A DNA stretch of 64,000 bases from Streptomyces verrucosisporus (GCF_017114865.1 NZ_JADEYH010000008.1:1-64000), one strand, 5' to 3'; shown: positions 40,413 through 49,172, numbered from the stretch's first letter. Translations and numbers: made by a program. The notes: generated from the letters alone by a model not told the origin.

Positions 40413-40613
40413 CTACACGGCGGCCTGGCGGGCCAGCAGGGCCACGGCGATCAGGGTCAGCAGCAGTGCCGCCAGCGCGGCCGGGGAGAGGGAGCCCAGG
40501 GAGAACGGTCCGTTCTCCCGGTGCAGTCGCTCACGGTGCGCGCGGCACACAGGGCAACGGCCCTCGCTCACCGGCCCTGCGCAGTTGGCGCACACCAGTC
40601 GGTCGCACGTCAT
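40413..40613 (-). CDS. Small zinc-ribbon membrane protein
   Basis: A 66-residue protein. Four cysteines in two CxxC pairs (CANC at 8-11, CPVC at 20-23) form a zinc-ribbon, and a single membrane helix follows near residues 43-61 (SPAALAALLLTLIAVALLA). It is too short for a known enzyme; it may act as a membrane-tethered adaptor. The gene lies between the LAETG protein gene and ftsE and is divergent from ftsE. An unusual 21-bp palindrome falls inside it. Confidence 0.75.
   Translation of the reverse strand: MTCDRLVCANCAGPVSEGRCPVCRAHRERLHRENGPFSLGSLSPAALAALLLTLIAVALLARQAAV
40499..40519. repeat. 21-bp perfect palindrome inside the zinc-ribbon gene
   Basis: Arms GGGAGAACGG (40499-40508) and CCGTTCTCCC (40510-40519) flank one central base. 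It lies within codons for the linker between the zinc ribbon and the helix. Confidence 0.85.
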
Positions 40614-40894
40614 GCGATGTCCTCCTTATGCAACACCAACGCCACCGGGCGGCCCTCTGTTCCCGCTTCCGCCTCCGCGGGCCGGAAGCTCTGCCTCCAC
40701 TGTGCCAGCACCGGGGCCGGAGCGCAGAAAGTCGTGGCCAATGCCTGGTTTGTGCCTGATGTGCGGCCGGACAAAACCCTCAACCGCGGACGCGGACTGC
40801 GGCCCTCGCGCGGATTCGCGTAGGGTCACCACACCGACGGGGATCCACTCCGCGGTTTCCGCTGCCCCTACCCAGGTCGACGTGGTGTAAATCC

Positions 40895-41584
40895 GTGATC
40901 CGATTCGACAACGTCTCGAAGTTCTACCCCAAGCAGAACCGCCCCGCCCTCCGCGACGTTTCGCTGGAGGTCGAGCGTGGCGAGTTCGTCTTCCTGGTGG
41001 GCTCCTCCGGCTCCGGCAAGTCCACCTTCCTGCGGCTGATCCTGCGGGAGGAGCGCGCCAGCCACGGGCAGGTGCACGTCCTCGGCAAGGACCTCGCCCG
41101 CCTGTCCAACTGGAAGGTGCCGCACATGCGCCGCCAGATCGGCACGGTCTTCCAGGACTTCCGGCTGCTCCCCAACAAGACGGTGGGGGAGAACGTCGCC
41201 TTCGCGCTGGAGGTGATCGGCCGGTCGCGCGGCGACATCCGCAAGTCCGTTCCCCAGGTGCTCGATCTGGTCGGCCTGGCGGGCAAGGAGGACCGGATGC
41301 CCGGCGAACTGTCCGGCGGTGAGCAGCAGCGGGTGGCCATCGCCCGCGCGTTCGTCAACAAGCCGAAGCTGCTGATCGCCGACGAGCCCACCGGCAACCT
41401 CGACCCGCAGACCTCGGTCGGCATCATGAAGCTGCTGGACCGGATCAACCGCACCGGGGCGACCGTGCTCATGGCCACCCACGACCAGCAGATCGTCGAC
41501 CAGATGCGCAAGCGCGTGATCGAACTAGAAAAGGGCCGTCTCGTGCGCGACCAGTCGCGCGGTGTCTACGGCTACCAGCACTGA
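40895..41584 (+). CDS. ftsE: Cell division ATP-binding protein FtsE
   Basis: A 229-residue ABC ATPase with Walker [11 protein letters not shown], signature [14 protein letters not shown], and Walker [13 protein letters not shown]. With FtsX it forms a membrane complex that controls peptidoglycan hydrolases during growth and division. The start is GTG 40895 ([13 protein letters not shown]). It is followed by ftsX after 9 bp. Confidence 0.97.
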   Translation: MIRFDNVSKFYPKQNRPALRDVSLEVERGEFVFLVGSSGSGKSTFLRLILREERASHGQVHVLGKDLARLSNWKVPHMRRQIGTVFQDFRLLPNKTVGENVAFALEVIGRSRGDIRKSVPQVLDLVGLAGKEDRMPGELSGGEQQRVAIARAFVNKPKLLIADEPTGNLDPQTSVGIMKLLDRINRTGATVLMATHDQQIVDQMRKRVIELEKGRLVRDQSRGVYGYQH

Positions 41585-41593
41585 AAGGACGCC

Positions 41594-42511
41594 ATGCGCG
41601 CCCAGTTCGTACTGTCGGAGATCGGCGTCGGTCTCCGCCGCAACCTCACGATGACCTTCGCGGTGATCGTCTCCGTCGCCCTGTCGCTGGCCCTGCTCGG
41701 CGGTGCGCTGCTCGCCCGTGAACAGGTGAACAGCATGAAGGGGTTCTGGTACGACAAGGTCCAGGTGTCGATCTACCTCTGCAACGAGAACGACGCCGAC
41801 TCCGACCCCAACTGCGCCAAGGGAGCGGTCACCGCGCAGCAGAAGCGCCAGATCAAGGCGGACCTCGACAAGCTCGACATAGTCGAGACGGTCTACCACG
41901 AGTCCGCCGAGCAGGCGTACAAGCACTACCGGGAGCAGTTCAAGGACTCCCCGCTGGCCGACTCGCTGACCCCGGACCAGATGCAGGAGTCCTACCGGGT
42001 CAAGCTGAAGGATCCGACCAAGTTCGAGGTCATCAGCACCGCCTTCTCCGGCCGTGACGGCGTCCAGGAGGTCCAGGACCAGCGGAACCTGCTGGAGAAC
42101 CTCTTCCGGATGCTGGAGGGCATGAACTTCGCGGCGCTCGGGCTGATGGGGCTGATGCTGGTCGTCGCCCTGCTGCTGATCGTCAACACCGTGCGGGTGG
42201 CGGCGTTCAGCAGGCGCAGGGAGACGGGGATCATGAGACTGGTGGGCGCGTCCAGTTTCTACATCCAGATGCCGTTCATCGCGGAGGCCGCGTTCGCCGG
42301 GCTGCTGGGCGCGGTCGGCGCCACGGTGCTGCTGGTGGTCGGCCGCTACTTCCTCATCGACGCCGGCCTGTCGCTGGCCGAGCAGATGCCGCTGATCGAC
42401 TTCATCGGCTGGGACGCGCTGCTCAAGGTGCTCCCGCTGGTGTTCGTGGTCGGTGTGCTGATGCCGGCACTGGCCGCCTTCATCACGCTGCGTAAGTATC
42501 TGAAGGTGTGA
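41594..42511 (+). CDS. ftsX: Cell division protein FtsX
   Basis: A 305-residue ABC-type membrane partner of FtsE. The first helix is near residues 20-42, a large extracytoplasmic loop carries a cysteine pair (SIYLCNENDADSDPNC), and three helices lie in the C-terminal half (GLMGLMLVVALLLIVNTV onward). The loop is expected to contact a secreted hydrolase. AAAGGA precedes ATG 41594. The S41 protease gene that follows is read in the same direction. Confidence 0.96.
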   Translation: MRAQFVLSEIGVGLRRNLTMTFAVIVSVALSLALLGGALLAREQVNSMKGFWYDKVQVSIYLCNENDADSDPNCAKGAVTAQQKRQIKADLDKLDIVETVYHESAEQAYKHYREQFKDSPLADSLTPDQMQESYRVKLKDPTKFEVISTAFSGRDGVQEVQDQRNLLENLFRMLEGMNFAALGLMGLMLVVALLLIVNTVRVAAFSRRRETGIMRLVGASSFYIQMPFIAEAAFAGLLGAVGATVLLVVGRYFLIDAGLSLAEQMPLIDFIGWDALLKVLPLVFVVGVLMPALAAFITLRKYLKV

Positions 42512-42629
42512 TGTGACCGCGCTCCGGGAGCGCCCGGGGGCCGTTCAAACGCCCCCGGGCGCGCTCGTTGTGTGACGAAGGACGCCGTGGCCGTTCGTGC
42601 GACCTCCCGTGCGGCGCCCGCCCGTGTCC

Positions 42630-42635
42630 TAGACT
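42630..42635 (+). promoter_or_regulatory. Candidate -10 box (leaderless start) of the S41 peptidase gene
   Basis: TAGACT is followed by seven bases and ATG 42643, with no ribosome-binding site. This is a textbook leaderless layout. Confidence 0.5.
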
Positions 42636-42642
42636 CCGCAGC

Positions 42643-43890
42643 ATGCCGGGTACGTCGAAGTTCGTTCCCCACGGTTCCGCCCGGGTCGCGGCCACGGTCC
42701 CGGAGGGCGGGCGCCGTTCCCGGCGCATCCTCCGGGGGACGGGGCTGACCCTGGTCTTCGTGGCCGTACTGGGGGCCGGGGCCGTCACCGAATCATGGGG
42801 GGACGTCACCGAGGGTGACGCGGCGTCCGTGAGTCCGGGACCGGCGGGCGAGGGCACGGAGGGGGTGACCCCGCCGCGGGAGGACACCGCGCACGACGCC
42901 GAGGAACTGGTCAGCCGCAGCGGGGACCGCTGGGCCGCCGCGTACACCGCCCGCGAGTACGAGGGGCTGAGGCAGTCCCTGGACGGCCGGTACGTCGGCG
43001 TGGGCGTCTCCGTACGCCGTACGGGCGCCGACCGGATCGAGATCGCCCGCGTCCAGCCCGGCAGTCCCGCCGCGAAGGCGGGCGTACGCGCCGGGGACCG
43101 GCTGGTAACCGTCGACGGCACCAGCGCCGAGGGCCGCCCCGTCACCGATGTGGTGGCACTGCTGCGCGGTGGCGCGCCGGGGGAGGGGGCTCCGCCCGGC
43201 AGCCGTGTCGTACTCGGCCTGAGCCGCGGGAGCCTGCGCTGGGAGGAGGGGCTGGAGAGGGCCCGGCTCAGCGTCGAGACCGTCACCGTCACCACGCTGG
43301 GCGCGGCCTCCTCCGGCGCGCCGGAGGATCCGGGCGATCCGGCCGCCGACGCCGCCCGCGTCAGGATCGACTCGTTCACCAGGGGCACGGGGGAGCAGTT
43401 GCGCCGCGCGATGGAGGGCCTTCCCCCGGGCGGGGGAATCCTGCTCGACCTGCGCGGCAACTCCGGCGGTCTGGTCGCCGAGGCCGCCGAGGCCGCCTCC
43501 GTCTTCCTCGACGGCGGTCTGGTGGCCACCTACGGGGACGGCGACACCGAGCGGGCGCTGTACGCCGAGCCCGGCGGGAACACCGCGTCCCCCCTGGTGG
43601 TGCTGGTCGACGGCGGCACGATGAGCGCCGCCGAACTCCTGGCCGGTGCCCTCCAGGACCGGGGCCGGGCGGTCGTCGTCGGCACCCGCACCTTCGGCAA
43701 GGGCTCGGTCCAGGAGCCGAGGGAGCAACCGGACGGCTCGGTCGCCGAGCTGACCGTCGGCCACTACACCACCCCCGGCGGACGGACCTTCGAGGAGGAC
43801 GGGCTGGTGCCGGACCTGGAGGTGCGGCCGGGGCAGGACGCCCAGGAGGAGGCCCGCACGGTATTGAGTGGCCTCGCCACCCGGTCGTAG
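42643..43890 (+). CDS. S41-family (CtpA-like) periplasmic peptidase
   Basis: A 415-residue secreted or membrane-anchored protease. A hydrophobic N-terminal segment (about 25-50) is followed by a PDZ domain (about 95-190; VGVGVSVRRTG, then PGSPAAKAGVRAGDRLVTVDG). The S41 catalytic domain has LDLRGNSGG, Ser328 in GGTMSAAE, and Lys353 in RTFGKGSVQ. CtpA-type proteases trim envelope proteins and cell-wall hydrolases. The position between ftsEX and smpB is conserved in Streptomyces. Start ATG 42643 agrees with the leaderless -10. Confidence 0.93.
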   Translation: MPGTSKFVPHGSARVAATVPEGGRRSRRILRGTGLTLVFVAVLGAGAVTESWGDVTEGDAASVSPGPAGEGTEGVTPPREDTAHDAEELVSRSGDRWAAAYTAREYEGLRQSLDGRYVGVGVSVRRTGADRIEIARVQPGSPAAKAGVRAGDRLVTVDGTSAEGRPVTDVVALLRGGAPGEGAPPGSRVVLGLSRGSLRWEEGLERARLSVETVTVTTLGAASSGAPEDPGDPAADAARVRIDSFTRGTGEQLRRAMEGLPPGGGILLDLRGNSGGLVAEAAEAASVFLDGGLVATYGDGDTERALYAEPGGNTASPLVVLVDGGTMSAAELLAGALQDRGRAVVVGTRTFGKGSVQEPREQPDGSVAELTVGHYTTPGGRTFEEDGLVPDLEVRPGQDAQEEARTVLSGLATRS

Positions 43891-43908
43891 TGGAACAATG
43901 GCGGTGCT

Positions 43909-44388
43909 ATGGCTAAAGAGACGGGGCGCAAACTCATCGCGCAGAACAAGAAGGCGCGGCACGACTACCTCATCCTCGACACCTACGAGTGCGGGCTGGT
44001 GCTGACCGGCACCGAGGTGAAGTCGCTGCGGCAGGGGCGGGCGTCTCTGGTGGACGGCTTCGCCCAGCTCGACGGCGGTGAGGCGTGGCTGCACAACGTG
44101 CACATCCCCGAGTACAGCCAGGGGACGTGGACCAACCACAGCGCGCGGCGCAGGCGGAAGCTGCTGATGCACCGCGCCGAGATCGACAAGCTGATCGGCA
44201 AGCTCCAGGAGTCGGGCCTGACGCTGGTCCCGCTCCAGCTGTACTTCAAGGACGGCCGAGCCAAGGTCGAGGTCGCGCTGGCGCGCGGAAAGAAGGAGTA
44301 CGACAAGCGGCAGGCGCTGCGGGAGAAGCAGGACCGCCGAGAGGCCGAGCGCGCGGTCTCGGCGGCCCGCCGGCGCCGGCGGGCCTGA
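43909..44388 (+). CDS. smpB: SsrA-binding protein SmpB
   Basis: A 159-residue RNA-binding protein that delivers tmRNA to stalled ribosomes. It has the family motifs [32 protein letters not shown], and a basic C-terminal tail ([20 protein letters not shown]) that enters the mRNA channel. It starts 18 bp after the S41 protease stop. The partner tmRNA gene lies 220 bp downstream. Confidence 0.97.
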   Translation: MAKETGRKLIAQNKKARHDYLILDTYECGLVLTGTEVKSLRQGRASLVDGFAQLDGGEAWLHNVHIPEYSQGTWTNHSARRRRKLLMHRAEIDKLIGKLQESGLTLVPLQLYFKDGRAKVEVALARGKKEYDKRQALREKQDRREAERAVSAARRRRRA

Positions 44389-44432
44389 CGGCCGCGTACG
44401 GGCCGGGGCCGGGGCGGTCGGTGTGGCCGGTG

Positions 44433-44456
44433 CCGTCCGGGAACAATCCCGGACGG
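44433..44456 (+). terminator. smpB terminator
   Basis: A perfect 10-bp stem (44433-44442 with 44447-44456) with an ACAA loop lies 45 bp after the smpB stop. Confidence 0.75.
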
Positions 44457-44523
44457 GGCGCTGTTGGACCGCACGTACGGGACGTACGGGGACCGCGTGG
44501 TCCGGCCGGCGGCTCCCCGCGGG

Positions 44524-44549
44524 GGAATGCGCTGGCAGCCTTACGCGTT
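44524..44549 (+). promoter_or_regulatory. Sigma-R promoter of ssrA
   Basis: GGAAT (44524-44528), an 18-nt spacer and GTT (44547-44549) match the Streptomyces sigma-R consensus GGAAT-N18/19-GTT exactly. The site lies 60 bp before the mature tmRNA 5' end. In S. coelicolor tmRNA belongs to the sigma-R regulon. Confidence 0.8.
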
Positions 44550-44561
44550 GACCCGTACAAT
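44533..44561 (+). promoter_or_regulatory. Housekeeping promoter of ssrA
   Basis: TGGCAG (44533-44538), a 17-nt spacer and TACAAT (44556-44561). The -10 is nearly ideal and the -35 poor. It overlaps the sigma-R site. Confidence 0.45.
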
Positions 44562-44610
44562 GGCACCAGCGCCGTCCGGTTCAGGCCGGGCGAGCTTGTC
44601 AAATGAACAT

Positions 44611-44979
44611 GGGGATGATCGGTTTCGACAGCGGCTGTTGAAGCAGGGGAAGCGAGCCGAGGAACGCGGCAATGATCTCGTTAACCATGTGCCGCAAAAA
44701 AATAATCGCCAACACCAAGCGCGATTCCTTCGCCCTCGCTGCCTGATCAGCGACTCGCGAAGTGTCAGCCCAGGGGCGTTCCCGCCCTGGATCCTGGCAT
44801 CAGCTAGGGAACTCCACCGTTAGCCCCGGTCACGGGGGTTGGCGGGACATCAAACAGTGACTGGGCCTGTCGGCGGCTTGTCCGCGTGACCGCCGGGGCC
44901 GAGAAAATCACAGCGGACTGCGCTCGGAGAAGCCCTGGTTCTGCACCGTTGGACGCGGGTTCGATTCCCGCCATCTCCA
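44611..44979 (+). ncRNA. ssrA: Transfer-messenger RNA
   Basis: The 5' end GGGGATG (44611-44617) pairs with CATCTCC (44972-44978) as a tRNA-like acceptor stem. The T-arm GGGTTCGATTCCC precedes the 3' end; the CCA tail is not encoded. The tag frame runs from resume codon GCC at 44708 to TGA 44744-44746 and encodes ANTKRDSFALAA, ending in the LAA degradation signal. The tag is 12 residues long, four fewer than the S. coelicolor form I recall. It rescues stalled ribosomes together with SmpB. Confidence 0.96.
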
Positions 44980-44997
44980 CTCACCCCATGTGGGCCC

Positions 44998-45029
44998 AAG
45001 GCCCCGCCGTCCTCGGACGGCGGGGCCTT
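44998..45029 (+). terminator. tmRNA terminator
   Basis: A stem of 13-15 bp (44998-45012 with 45015-45029) starting 18 bp after the tmRNA 3' end. Confidence 0.85.
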
Positions 45030-45201
45030 CGGCATGTCCCGGGCCGGGCGGCGGCCGGTTCGCCGGGCACCGCCGCGGGAGGCGGGACGTGGGCGGGCCC
45101 GGTGGGCGAGTTCGGCATGTACACACCCTGGGCCGGGCGTCTGTGAGGTGTCCAACACTTTGTGGCTGGTCATTGACGCGTCCGTGTTGTCACCATGGGG
45201 C

Positions 45202-46179
45202 GTGCCCCGAGACACCGAACCCCGGCTGCTGCGCGCCTTCGTCGCCGTCGCCGACGAGCTGAACTTCACCCGTGCCGCCGCCCGGGTGTTCGTCGCCCAG
45301 CAGTCCCTGAGCCGCGACATAAGGCGGCTGGAGGAGCAGCTCGGCACCGTGCTGTTCGTCCGCACGACCCGGCGGGTGTCCCTGACCCCGGAGGGGGAGC
45401 GGCTGCTGCCGTACGCCCAGCGCGTGCTGGCGGCGCACGACGAGCTGAACGCCGCTGCCGTACGCGAGGAGCGCCCCCTGATCGTCGACGTCGGTGCCCC
45501 GGCCTCCACCGGGCAGCAGGTGCTGGACGAGGCCCGGCGGCTGGCGCCCGACCTGGAGTTCGTCGCCCGCTACCACAGCGGCCTGATCAAGGCCGCCGCG
45601 GAGATCTCCGGCGGACGGCTGGATGTCTCCTTCGGCCGGGTCGCAGGGCTGGACCCGGCCGTGCTGGGCGTGCTCGACCACCGTCTGATCCGCTACGAGA
45701 GGGTGGCCGTGCTGCTGCCGGAGGGGCACCGGCTGGCCCGGCTGCCCAGGGTGCCGGTGGACGCGCTGGCGGGGGAGGTCCTGTACGCGGGGGCCGGCAA
45801 CCCCGAGACCGCGGAGTGGACCGACTACGCCCGCCGCCTCTTCGCGGGCCGCGGGATAGAGCTCGCCGCTCCCTTCCCCAAGATCGAGGGGGAGGCGGAG
45901 TTCGGCCGGGTCGTCCGCAGGCGCGGCTGGTCGGTGCTGGCCAGCGAGGTCTTCGCCGCGGTACCGGGCATGGTGCTGCGTCCGCTGGTGGATCCCGTGC
46001 CGCTCTCCCCGGTCTCGGTGGTCTGGCGGCGCGGCCTGCGCCACCCGGGGGCGGACGCGCTCCGGGCGGCGGCACGGCGGCTGGCGGAGGCGGGGCGCTG
46101 GCGGGAGCGGCCCCACGGCTCCTGGCTGCCGGAGCCGGACACGCGTGTGCTGGGGGTGGCCGCGCCGTTCGTGCGCTGA
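45202..46179 (+). CDS. LysR-family transcriptional regulator
   Basis: A 325-residue regulator. The N-terminal winged helix (about 5-65) reads LLRAFVAVADELNFTRAAAR, then QQSLSRDIRRLEEQLG and VRTTRRVSLTPEGE. The C-terminal two-lobe effector domain follows. GTG 45202 is chosen because the fold starts there; no good ribosome-binding site is visible and an in-frame GTG about 18 bases upstream is possible. No divergent target gene is present, which is unusual for LysR proteins. The effector is unknown. Confidence 0.9.
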   Translation: MPRDTEPRLLRAFVAVADELNFTRAAARVFVAQQSLSRDIRRLEEQLGTVLFVRTTRRVSLTPEGERLLPYAQRVLAAHDELNAAAVREERPLIVDVGAPASTGQQVLDEARRLAPDLEFVARYHSGLIKAAAEISGGRLDVSFGRVAGLDPAVLGVLDHRLIRYERVAVLLPEGHRLARLPRVPVDALAGEVLYAGAGNPETAEWTDYARRLFAGRGIELAAPFPKIEGEAEFGRVVRRRGWSVLASEVFAAVPGMVLRPLVDPVPLSPVSVVWRRGLRHPGADALRAAARRLAEAGRWRERPHGSWLPEPDTRVLGVAAPFVR

Positions 46180-46596
46180 TCCCCGGCCGGGGCACGGCCG
46201 CGCCCAGGCCCGGCCGTGCCCCGGGAGGTTGGGAGCGGTACGGCACGGACGGTCGTCCCACCGGAGTACCAAAGCGCCGTCGGGGTCTCCTGTGAGCGGG
46301 TGAAACCGGGCGGGGACGGCGGCGGCCCGGCACGGCCGGATGCGGCCGGCCGCACCTTGACTTCCTTTGTACGGAGCCCTGTTGAGCGACGCTGGGCGGC
46401 GCGGGCGAGGGGTGGCGCCGCCCGTGCCGCCCAGGAGCCGGATTCCTCGGCCGATCCTTGATCATTATTTGTCCGTTTATGGGATATTTTCTTGGCGAGG
46501 GGTGCCAGGGAAGAACGGAGCGCGGCCGGTGTCAGGCGCCGGCCCTTTCGCATGTGGTGCCCGGCACGCGTGAAGAACCAGAGGAGGTGTTCCTGA
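46180..46596 (+). other. 417-bp intergenic region before the mat operon
   Basis: Contains no convincing gene. A strikingly AT-rich island (46455-46495) lies near the downstream end and is treated below as a promoter. Confidence 0.5.
46458..46488 (+). promoter_or_regulatory. Candidate mat operon promoter
   Basis: TTGATC (46458-46463) and GATATT (46483-46488) are 19 nt apart within the most AT-rich 40 bp of the neighbourhood, 109 bp before matA. Spacing is long; the exact boxes are uncertain. Confidence 0.4.
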
Positions 46597-47001
46597 ATGG
46601 CGTGTGCTGATCCAGGGGCCGGCGGGCACCGGGGGAGACCGGTCTTCGTGGACGTGACCGGCAGACGCGGGCGCGCGCTGCGGATCCTCGGCTGGTCGTT
46701 CGGAACCCTGTGCGGAGGCTGTGTGGCCGTACTGGCCGTCGCCCTGACGGGAGGCAGCCCCACGGTTTCCGGCAACCCCGCGGTCTCCGACAGGCCCGCG
46801 CCCGGCGCCACCGCGGAGACCGGGCCCCCCGCCCTCCTGGCCGACACACAGGACTTCGGCGCACGGAGGCACTGGGGCGGCCACGAAGGCCCGGGCATGC
46901 GCTGGACCGGTAGCGGGGGAGCCGCCATCGACTGGTCGGTGGGAACCAAAGGCGACACCGCGACGACCGCCCCGCTTCTCGCAGGGGAGACCTCTCCATG
47001 A
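46597..47001 (+). CDS. matA: Small membrane protein of the mat exopolysaccharide locus
   Basis: A 134-residue protein with a single membrane helix near residues 29-52 (ILGWSFGTLCGGCVAVLAVA) and a Gly/Thr/Pro-rich extracytoplasmic part. The stop overlaps the next start as ATGA (46998-47001). The pair matches the matA/matB locus of Streptomyces, required for mycelial pellet formation through a poly-beta-1,6-GlcNAc-type polymer; the gene symbol rests on this synteny. GAGGAGG precedes the start by about 15 nt. Confidence 0.78.
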   Translation: MACADPGAGGHRGRPVFVDVTGRRGRALRILGWSFGTLCGGCVAVLAVALTGGSPTVSGNPAVSDRPAPGATAETGPPALLADTQDFGARRHWGGHEGPGMRWTGSGGAAIDWSVGTKGDTATTAPLLAGETSP

Positions 47002-49172
47002 CCCTGGAGGGACACCGGCGCAGCCTTCTGCGCCGACGTCGGCGCAGAAGGCTGCGCCGTCTGCTGGCCCTGGCGCTGCTGCTGACCGCCTTCACCGTGC
47101 TGATGCTGCGCGGCTATGTCCACAGCGAGTTCCTCGCGGACCACCGGGTGCGGCCCGGGGCCCCCTTCGACCGAGTGCCCGAGGAGGTCCGCGAGGGCGG
47201 CCCCGTCGTGGACGCAGCCGGCCCGCGCCCGGTCGGCCACCGGGTGCCCGACCACATGATCGTGCTGACCTTCGACGACGGCCCGGACCCGGAGTGGACG
47301 CCGAAGGTGCTGGACAAACTGGCCGAGCACGACGCGCGCGCGGTCTTCTTCGTGACCGGTGCCATGGCCGCCCGCCACCCCGGACTGGTCAGGCGGATGG
47401 TGGCGGAGGGCCACGAGATCGGCCTGCACACCTTCAACCACCCCGACCTGTCCTACCAGTCGAAGCCCCGCGTCGACTGGGAGCTGGCGCAGAACCAGCT
47501 CGCCCTGGCCGGCGCGGCCGGGGTGCGGACCTACCTGTTCCGGCCGCCGTACTCCTCGCACGCGCACGCCCTGGACAACGAGTCCTGGCCGGTCGTGCGG
47601 TACGCCGGCAGCCGCGGCTACATCACCCTCCTCAACGACATCGACACCAAGGACTGGGCGCGCCCGGGAGTGGACGAGATCGTCCGCCGGGCCGTTCCGG
47701 AGGAGGCGGGCGCCGGCGCCGTGGTGCTGATGCACGACGCCGGCGGCGACCGCTCGCAGACCGTGGCCGCCCTGGACCGGCTGCTGCCGGAGCTGAAAGC
47801 ACGCGGCTACGCGTTCACCAACCTCACCGAGGCGCTGAGAGCCCCCAGCGCCCACACCCCCGTCAGCGGCCCCGAACTGTGGAAGGGCAGGTTCTTCGTC
47901 TTCGCCGTCGGCGTCGCGGAGCGGGCGACGTCCCTGTTCATCGCGGCGCTGACGGTGGTCGGTCTCCTGGTCTTCGCCCGCCTCGGGCTGATGCTGCTCC
48001 TGGCCAGGGCGCACGGCCGCGCCGCACGCCGGAGAGCCGCCCTGGCCCCGGAGCCGGTCACCCGGCCCGTCAGCGTGGTGGTCCCGGCGTACAACGAGGC
48101 CGAGTGCATCGCCCACACCGTGCGCTCCCTGGTCGCCGGGGACCACCGGGTCGAGGTCGTCGTCGTCGACGACGGCTCCCGCGACGCGACGGCCGACATC
48201 GTCGAGGGGCTGCGGCTGCCGGACGTACGGGTGGTGAGGCAGGCCAACGCGGGCAAGCCCGCCGCCCTCAACAACGGCATCGCCCACGCCTCGCACGACA
48301 TCATCGTGATGGTGGACGGCGACACCGTCTTCGAGTCCTCCACCATCCGCGAACTGGTGCAGCCCTTCGCCGACCCGGCGGTCGGGGCCGTCGCAGGCAA
48401 CGCCAAGGTCGGCAACCGCGACACCCTCATCGGGGCCTGGCAGCACATCGAGTACGTGATGGGCTTCAGCCTGGAGCGGCGGATGTACGACGTGCTGCGC
48501 TGCATGCCCACGGTGCCCGGAGCGGTGGGCGCCTTCCGCCGCGAGGCGCTGGAGCGCGTCGGCGGCGTCAGCGACGACACCCTCGCGGAGGACACCGACC
48601 TCACCATGGCCGTCCACCGCGACGGCTGGCGGGTGGTCTACGCGGAGAACGCCCGGGCCTGGACCGAGGCGCCCGAGACCCTCCGGCAGTTGTGGTCCCA
48701 GCGCTACCGCTGGAGCTACGGCACCATGCAGGCGATGTGGAAGCACCGCCGGGCGGTGCTGGAACGCGGTCCCTCGGGACGCTTCGGCCGTGTCGGACTG
48801 CTGCTCATCTCGCTGTTCACCGTCCTGATGCCGCTACTCGCCCCGCTGATCGACGTGTTCCTCCTCTACGGCCTGCTCTTCGGGCCGGGGCAGCGGACGG
48901 TGGCGGTCTGGCTCGGCGTCCTGGCCGTCCAGGCGGCGTGTGCCGCGTACGCCTTCCGGCTGGACCGCGAACCCCTGGCCCATCTGGTCTCGCTGCCCCT
49001 GCAGCAGATCCTCCACCGGCAGCTGATGTACCTGGTGCTGCTGCGCTCCTGGGCCACCGCGCTCACCGGCGGCCGGCTGCGCTGGCAGAAACTGCGCCGC
49101 ACCGGTGCCGTCGACTCCGCCCCCGCGGGCATCGCGAAACCCCGTCACATGCAAGGGAGCACCACCGTATGA
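46998..49172 (+). CDS. matB: Bifunctional polysaccharide deacetylase / family 2 glycosyltransferase
   Basis: A 724-residue membrane enzyme. A highly basic N-terminus (RRSLLRRRRRRRLRR) precedes the first helix (about 22-40). The NodB deacetylase domain (about 80-270) has motif 1 TFDDGPD, motif 2 HTFNHPD and RPPYSS. A helix near 310-335 leads to the GT2 domain, with VVVPAYNEAECIA, the DGD motif MVDGDTVF, EDTDLTMAVHRDG and QRYRWSYG (QxxRW). Several C-terminal helices follow. This combines PgaB-like and PgaC-like activities in one chain, as expected for MatB. Codons 7-21 contain a 44-bp perfect palindrome. Confidence 0.92.
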   Translation: MTLEGHRRSLLRRRRRRRLRRLLALALLLTAFTVLMLRGYVHSEFLADHRVRPGAPFDRVPEEVREGGPVVDAAGPRPVGHRVPDHMIVLTFDDGPDPEWTPKVLDKLAEHDARAVFFVTGAMAARHPGLVRRMVAEGHEIGLHTFNHPDLSYQSKPRVDWELAQNQLALAGAAGVRTYLFRPPYSSHAHALDNESWPVVRYAGSRGYITLLNDIDTKDWARPGVDEIVRRAVPEEAGAGAVVLMHDAGGDRSQTVAALDRLLPELKARGYAFTNLTEALRAPSAHTPVSGPELWKGRFFVFAVGVAERATSLFIAALTVVGLLVFARLGLMLLLARAHGRAARRRAALAPEPVTRPVSVVVPAYNEAECIAHTVRSLVAGDHRVEVVVVDDGSRDATADIVEGLRLPDVRVVRQANAGKPAALNNGIAHASHDIIVMVDGDTVFESSTIRELVQPFADPAVGAVAGNAKVGNRDTLIGAWQHIEYVMGFSLERRMYDVLRCMPTVPGAVGAFRREALERVGGVSDDTLAEDTDLTMAVHRDGWRVVYAENARAWTEAPETLRQLWSQRYRWSYGTMQAMWKHRRAVLERGPSGRFGRVGLLLISLFTVLMPLLAPLIDVFLLYGLLFGPGQRTVAVWLGVLAVQAACAAYAFRLDREPLAHLVSLPLQQILHRQLMYLVLLRSWATALTGGRLRWQKLRRTGAVDSAPAGIAKPRHMQGSTTV
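47016..47059. repeat. 44-bp perfect palindrome at the start of matB
   Basis: The 22-nt arm 47016-47037 is the exact reverse complement of 47038-47059, with no spacer (centre AC|GT). It begins 18 nt into the matB coding sequence and encodes the Arg-rich cytoplasmic tail. In RNA it would form a very stable hairpin just after the start codon; in DNA it could extrude as a cruciform or bind a dimeric protein. Confidence 0.95.

Noticed and set aside
44960..45210. Integration site at the tmRNA 3' end
   Set aside because: tmRNA 3' ends are common phage/ICE targets, but there is no integrase, no duplicated 3' end and the following LysR gene is in normal core context.
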